From assembly GCA_958428295.1 (NCBI GenBank), contig CAUAFL010000003.1, positions 1 to 64,000 of the forward strand: a stretch of 64,000 bases of DNA. Direction: 5' to 3'. Made by a program: the position numbers and the translations under genes. The notes under the pieces were generated by a model, which was not told the origin of the DNA, ran no database searches, and was given only the letters and a program-made list of their open reading frames with translations. Shown one piece after another: positions 60,326 through 64,000 of the stretch. How positions within the stretch are numbered: the first letter of the stretch is position 1; every line of letters begins with the position of its first letter. This stretch comes from an uncultured Bacillota bacterium. Its GTDB lineage: Bacteria; Bacillota_I; Bacilli_A; RF39; UBA660.

Positions 60326-60358
60326 GAAAGGAGTGGGAAGAAAAAAGCCCACTCTTTC
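60326..60358 (+). promoter_or_regulatory. rimP leader hairpin
   Basis: GAAAGGAGTGGG, ten-base A-rich loop, CCCACTCTTTC: an 11-bp stem with one bulged G, at the transcript's 5' end. This matches the known rimP-leader motif of Firmicutes, thought to regulate the nusA operon. Confidence 0.75.
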
Positions 60359-60378
60359 GTTTAGTTAAAGGAGGAAGT

Positions 60379-60636
60379 ATGAAAGAAAAAATAACAACAA
60401 TGATTGGTTCAGCCCTTGTACCGCTAGGTTTATTTGTCAGTGATGTCTATTATAGTAAGGAAGAAGATGTTGCTACTTTAAATATTGAATTAGATAGTGA
60501 AAAAGTCATAGATATAGAATTAATTACAGAGGCAACGAAGATCATTAATCCTCTTATTGAAAAAGAAGTTTCAAAAGAAGAGATAGCGGTAGTTGATATT
60601 CACTCACGTAGTAAAGGAGATGAGCAAAGTGAATAA
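60379..60636 (+). CDS. rimP: RimP-like protein, N-terminal domain only
   Basis: 85 residues (AAAGGAGGAAG before ATG 60379). The sequence (VPLGLFVSDVYYSKEEDVAT, LNIELDSEKVIDIELITEATK, INPLIEKEVSKEEIA) fits the N-terminal half of RimP (DUF150), a 30S maturation factor. The usual C-terminal SH3-like domain, with its S-S-P-G-x-x-R-P/L motif, is missing; the family is normally about 150 residues. It is complete with stop codon and the next gene overlaps by 8 bases, so truncation by sequencing error is less likely. Operon position confirms identity. Confidence 0.75.
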   Translation: MKEKITTMIGSALVPLGLFVSDVYYSKEEDVATLNIELDSEKVIDIELITEATKIINPLIEKEVSKEEIAVVDIHSRSKGDEQSE

Positions 60637-61831
60637 TAAAGAATTTTTAACAGCGGTGGATACGATTGTGGCTGAGAAGAACATAGATAGAGAAGTTGTA
60701 TATGAGGCCATGCAACAAGCACTTACTTCAGCTTATAAAAAAAATAGTAATACTAAAAATAATAATGTCAAAGTTTTCATTAATGATACCACAGGAGAAA
60801 TTAAAGTCTTTTCTTATTTAACAGTCGTACCTGATGATAAGATGACTAAGGAAGAGTATGAAGATTATTTGTTTGAACAGTATACGGATGAGGACGAAGA
60901 AGAGGAAGCGTTAGAAGAAGTTGCTGTTACAGAAGAAGGGGAAGAGAATGAAGAAGAAAAAATCAGCTTTTTTAATCCCGAATGTGAAATTAAATTAACT
61001 GATGCTCGAAAGTTAAATAAAGCCCTTAATATTGGTGATACAATTGATACGGAAGTAACTCCTAAAGATTTTGGTCGAGTAGCAGCATCTACGGCTAAGC
61101 AGGTTGTTGTCCAAAAAATTCGAGAAGCGGAACGAAGTAGCATCATGGCTGAGTTTGGGGATAAACAAGACGAGTTGTTAGTGGGAACGGTTGCGTTAGA
61201 AGATACTGATAATTACTTTATTGATTTGGGAAGAACGAATGGAATTTTACCTAAGAAAGATATTATTCCTGGCGAAAATATCGAAATGGGTAGTCAAATT
61301 AAAGTATACGTTACCAAAGTAGATAACAACGGTCGTAATTTATTAGTCTTATTAAGCCGTAGTCATTATGGGTTTGTAAAGCGCTTATTTGAGTTGGAAA
61401 TTCCTGAACTTTCAGATGGAACTGTTTTACTTTATAGTGTTGCTAGGGATCCTGGAAATCGTAGTAAAGTGGCGGTTTATTCAGAAAATGCGAAAGTTGA
61501 TCCTATTGGTTCTTGTATTGGTGAGCGTGGTAGTAGGATTGCTCGGATTATCGAGGAACTTCATGGCGAGAAAATCGACGTTGTCAAATATGATAAAGAT
61601 CCAGCAGTATTTATTGCGAATGCGCTAAGCCCAGCCCGTGATGTAACGGTAGCAATTACTGATCCTAAAAAGCAGGAGGCATTAGTCATTGCTAGTGGTG
61701 ATAATTTTTCTTTAGCCATTGGTAAAAAAGGACAAAATGCTCGTTTAGCATCTCGTTTAACACATTATAAAATTGATATTAAAACACCAGAACAGGCACG
61801 AGAAGCTGGTATTAATATTAAATCTGAATAA
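60629..61831 (+). CDS. nusA: transcription termination/antitermination factor NusA
   Basis: 400 residues from GTG 60629, with AAAGGAG nine bases upstream (the ATG at 60620 abuts that site). The N-terminal RNA polymerase-binding domain contains an acidic insert (about residues 78-108, including DEDEEEEAL). S1, KH1 and KH2 domains follow: LVGTVALEDTDNYFIDLGR, PGNRSKVAVYS and VDPIGSCIGERGSRIARI, IGKKGQNARLASRLT. It binds RNA polymerase and nascent RNA and modulates pausing and termination. Overlaps rimP by 8 bases. Confidence 0.96.
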   Translation: MNNKEFLTAVDTIVAEKNIDREVVYEAMQQALTSAYKKNSNTKNNNVKVFINDTTGEIKVFSYLTVVPDDKMTKEEYEDYLFEQYTDEDEEEEALEEVAVTEEGEENEEEKISFFNPECEIKLTDARKLNKALNIGDTIDTEVTPKDFGRVAASTAKQVVVQKIREAERSSIMAEFGDKQDELLVGTVALEDTDNYFIDLGRTNGILPKKDIIPGENIEMGSQIKVYVTKVDNNGRNLLVLLSRSHYGFVKRLFELEIPELSDGTVLLYSVARDPGNRSKVAVYSENAKVDPIGSCIGERGSRIARIIEELHGEKIDVVKYDKDPAVFIANALSPARDVTVAITDPKKQEALVIASGDNFSLAIGKKGQNARLASRLTHYKIDIKTPEQAREAGINIKSE

Positions 61832-61845
61832 TAGGAGGGATGTTT

Positions 61846-62109
61846 TTGAAAACGCGTAAAATACCACTTCGTACTTGTGTAGTGACAAAAGAGAAGGTTG
61901 ATAAACGTCAACTGTTACGCATTGTTCGTACTAAGGAAGGTGAGGTAAAAGTTGACCAAAGTGGTAAAATGAATGGACGTGGTGCATATATTAAGAAAGA
62001 TGTAAATGTCTTAAAAGAAGCGAAACAGAAAAATAGTCTAGGAAACAAATTAGAGTGTAGAATTCCAGAAGCTATTTATGAGGAGATCGAAATGATTTTA
62101 AGTGATTAA
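61846..62109 (+). CDS. rnpM: RNase P modulator RnpM (YlxR family)
   Basis: 87 residues starting with TTG 61846, seven bases after AGGAGG; the ATG at 61840 is too close to that site. Sequence KTRKIPLRTCVVTKEK, RQLLRIVRTKEGEVKVDQ, KMNGRGAYIKKD matches YlxR, a small RNA-binding protein that inhibits the RNA component of RNase P. The position between nusA and infB is conserved. The L7Ae-like gene (ylxQ/rplGA) usually found between this gene and infB is absent. Confidence 0.95.
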   Translation: MKTRKIPLRTCVVTKEKVDKRQLLRIVRTKEGEVKVDQSGKMNGRGAYIKKDVNVLKEAKQKNSLGNKLECRIPEAIYEEIEMILSD

Positions 62110-62129
62110 AAAGAAAGAGGTGAAAGTGA

Positions 62130-64000
62130 ATGAACGTAAGAGAATATGCCGAGGATATCGGTGTGACAGTGGAAGAAATTATCAAACATATGGAACGTTT
62201 AGCAATGCCAGTAGATGATTTAGAAAGAACTTTAAGTGATGAAGAGATTATTCTTTTAGATAATTCTATCCAGGATGAGGAAGATTATGTGGTAGATGAT
62301 GAAAAAGAGGCTTTAGCGAGTGATTTTGCTTTAGATGAGAAAGCAGAACAAATAGCTTATGAGACACATTTAACTGATGATAAAGAAATTAAAATAACAA
62401 AAGTAAAGTCGAAACCCCTTAAAGTTGTCGATTCGAAACAACCTTCTTCCTTTAAGGCTGATCGTAAGAAAATGTATAAACATAAAGAAAAGTTGCAGAG
62501 TAATGAGCAAAGTTTAGAAGAGAACGTGCTTCTTTATAAAGAAGGCATGACGGTTGGTGATTTAGCAACTTCCTTAGCTGTTAGTAGTGGTGAAATTATT
62601 AAAAAATTAATGGGGCTAGGGGTTATGGCTACGGTTAATCAGGTTCTTAGTTTTGAAGATGCTTCTATTTTAGCACTAGATTATGACAAGGTTTTACGAA
62701 AAGAAGAAACGGCGGATATTACTAATTTTGAAAATTATGAGATAGCTGATACAGAGGCAAGTTTAGTAGAGCGGCCGCCAGTTGTTACGATCATGGGACA
62801 TGTTGATCACGGAAAGACAACTTTGTTAGATACGATTCGCAAAAGTGATGTTGCTAGCGGCGAAGCAGGAGGAATTACGCAGGCGATTGGAGCTTATCAA
62901 GTAACTTGTCAAGGAAAAGAGATTACTTTCATCGATACCCCTGGACATGCGGCTTTTACCGAGATGCGAGCTCGTGGAGCTTCTGTTACAGATATTGTTA
63001 TTATTATTGTGGCTGCTGATGATGGAGTAATGCCACAAACTAGAGAAGCAATTGATCATGCCAAAGCGGCTGGCGTTCCCATTATTGTAGCAATTAATAA
63101 GATTGATAAACCAGAAGCCAATGTTGAACGAGTTTTAACAGGCTTATCCGAAGCTGGCTTAACGCCAGAAGAATGGGGTGGAGATACGTTAATAGCCCGT
63201 ATTTCTGCTTATACTGGAGAAGGCGTTACGGAATTATTAGAAATGATTTTATTAGTAGCGGAGATGCAAGAATTAAAAGCTAACCCTGCTCGTTATGCCA
63301 CCGGAGCTGTTTTAGAAAGTCAAATGGATAAACATGTTGGTAGTGTTGTTACGCTATTAATTCAAAATGGAACTCTTCGTTTAGGAGATCCTCTTGTTGT
63401 TGGCACTATTTATGGAAAGGTACGTACATTAAAAAACGATCGAGGCGAAAATATTGTGGAAGCGACGCCTTCTATGCCTGTGGAAATTACGGGATTATCT
63501 AGTGTCCCTAGTGCAGGAGATAAGTTTATGGCTTTTGAAACGGAGAAACAAGCGAAGGCAATTGCCCTGGAACGTACTTTAAGAGCGAAAGAAGCAGATA
63601 GTAATCGTACAGGAATGAGTTTAGAGGATTTATTTGGTCAGATTAATGAAGGCTTGAAGGAAATCAATGTAGTGTTAAAAACGGATGTGAATGGTAGTTT
63701 AGAGGCTGTAAAAAAATCTCTTGAAAAAATCGAAGTGGAAGGCGTTAAAATTAATGTCATTCGCGGAGGTGTGGGAGCGATTACTGAAAGTGATGTTGTT
63801 TTGGCGCAAGCATCAAATGCTATTATTATTGGTTTTAATGTTCGTGGTACTGCGAAGGTAAATGATATTGCCAAAGAATATAATGTTGAAATTCGATTAT
63901 ATGATATCATCTATAAAGTAGTTGAAGATATGGAAGCCGCCATGAAAGGAATGTTAGAACCTGAATATGAAGAAAAAGTAGTGGGGACGATGGAAGTACG
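62130..64000 (+). CDS. infB: translation initiation factor IF-2, partial (runs past the window end)
   Basis: At least 623 residues are visible from ATG 62130 (AAAGAGGTGAAAGTGA upstream). Two IF2 N-terminal helical regions (VREYAEDIGVTVEEIIKH and MTVGDLATSLAVSSGEII) are followed by the GTPase domain: GHVDHGKTTLLDTI (G1), DTPGHAAFTEMR (G3), AINKIDKPEAN (G4), SAYTGEGV (G5). Domain II and III follow (NVVLKTDVNGSLEAVKKS). The C-terminal fMet-tRNA-binding domain lies beyond the window. IF2 places initiator tRNA on the 30S subunit. Confidence 0.97.
   Translation, partial: MNVREYAEDIGVTVEEIIKHMERLAMPVDDLERTLSDEEIILLDNSIQDEEDYVVDDEKEALASDFALDEKAEQIAYETHLTDDKEIKITKVKSKPLKVVDSKQPSSFKADRKKMYKHKEKLQSNEQSLEENVLLYKEGMTVGDLATSLAVSSGEIIKKLMGLGVMATVNQVLSFEDASILALDYDKVLRKEETADITNFENYEIADTEASLVERPPVVTIMGHVDHGKTTLLDTIRKSDVASGEAGGITQAIGAYQVTCQGKEITFIDTPGHAAFTEMRARGASVTDIVIIIVAADDGVMPQTREAIDHAKAAGVPIIVAINKIDKPEANVERVLTGLSEAGLTPEEWGGDTLIARISAYTGEGVTELLEMILLVAEMQELKANPARYATGAVLESQMDKHVGSVVTLLIQNGTLRLGDPLVVGTIYGKVRTLKNDRGENIVEATPSMPVEITGLSSVPSAGDKFMAFETEKQAKAIALERTLRAKEADSNRTGMSLEDLFGQINEGLKEINVVLKTDVNGSLEAVKKSLEKIEVEGVKINVIRGGVGAITESDVVLAQASNAIIIGFNVRGTAKVNDIAKEYNVEIRLYDIIYKVVEDMEAAMKGMLEPEYEEKVVGTMEV

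Noticed and set aside
60865..61146. Minus-strand Ser-rich frame opposite nusA
   Set aside because: Its low complexity is just the complement of the acidic insert in NusA.
1..64000. CRISPR array or complete insertion sequence
   Set aside because: No regularly spaced repeats and no transposase reading frame were seen in the window.

Overview
The window looks like the chromosome of a low-GC, AT-rich Bacillota (Firmicutes) of the Bacilli/Erysipelotrichia type, probably an endospore former. Evidence: a three-gene GerA-type germinant receptor, the sporulation protein YlbJ, AddAB instead of RecBCD, RNase J, a T-box leader, RelA with secDF and comN, strong AGGAGG/AGGTGAT ribosome binding sites, many TTG and GTG starts, and promoters of the extended -10 form TGCTATAAT. 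UGA is an ordinary stop. Species cannot be named from the sequence alone.

Layout. 1-4.3 kb: two small membrane proteins, then a minus-strand gerAA-gerAC-gerAB operon. 4.3-5.5 kb: a 23S rRNA uridine methyltransferase. 5.5-7.0 kb: an AT-rich accessory patch with two broken genes (MazG-like and ORF6N-type). 7.0-10.9 kb: UDG-like protein, RNase III, and an RNase J with a degenerate active site. 10.9-15.1 kb: a degenerate polysaccharide deacetylase-like protein, a threonine T-box with thrS (no TGS domain), a TasA-like exported protein, and a dead uracil-DNA glycosylase-like gene. 15.1-18.6 kb: a ZnuA-like lipoprotein without histidine ligands, yidD, zupT, queH. 18.6-27 kb: a candidate structured RNA, murC, a PilB-type ATPase divergent from two prepilins, ylbJ, a Lon-like PDZ protease, and a Xer recombinase. 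27-34.6 kb: comN-secDF-relA-dtd, an AI-2E transporter, an HD protein, yceD-rpmF. 34.7-42.7 kb: addB-addA, a small gene behind a perfect consensus promoter, and htpG behind a palindromic operator.

42.8-50.5 kb is the main accessory island, ending at the 3' end of a tRNA-Leu gene. It carries an unknown protein, a GT2 glycosyltransferase, and an integrative mobilizable element: a large serine recombinase, a MobV relaxase with a likely oriT hairpin, and small cargo genes. Two related blocks (small gene, terminator, palindrome, then AACAGATT...TGGTGCG) lie at 45.34-45.60 kb and 50.08-50.46 kb. This suggests tandem accretion of related elements at the tRNA gene.

50.5-64 kb is core again: two tRNAs, family II pyrophosphatase, uppP, a second ZIP transporter, a phosphohexomutase, murG-murB-divIB, a CPBP protease, and rimP-nusA-rnpM-infB (infB runs off the end). 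This operon has a hairpin leader, a half-length rimP, and no ylxQ (L7Ae) gene.

The genes serve cell-wall precursor synthesis (murC, murG, murB, uppP, phosphohexomutase), translation and RNA decay, the stringent response, and double-strand break repair. Several proteins keep a known fold but have lost catalytic or ligand residues (RNase J, deacetylase, ZnuA, GerC lipobox). Three genes are clearly decayed. I saw no CRISPR array and no complete insertion sequence.
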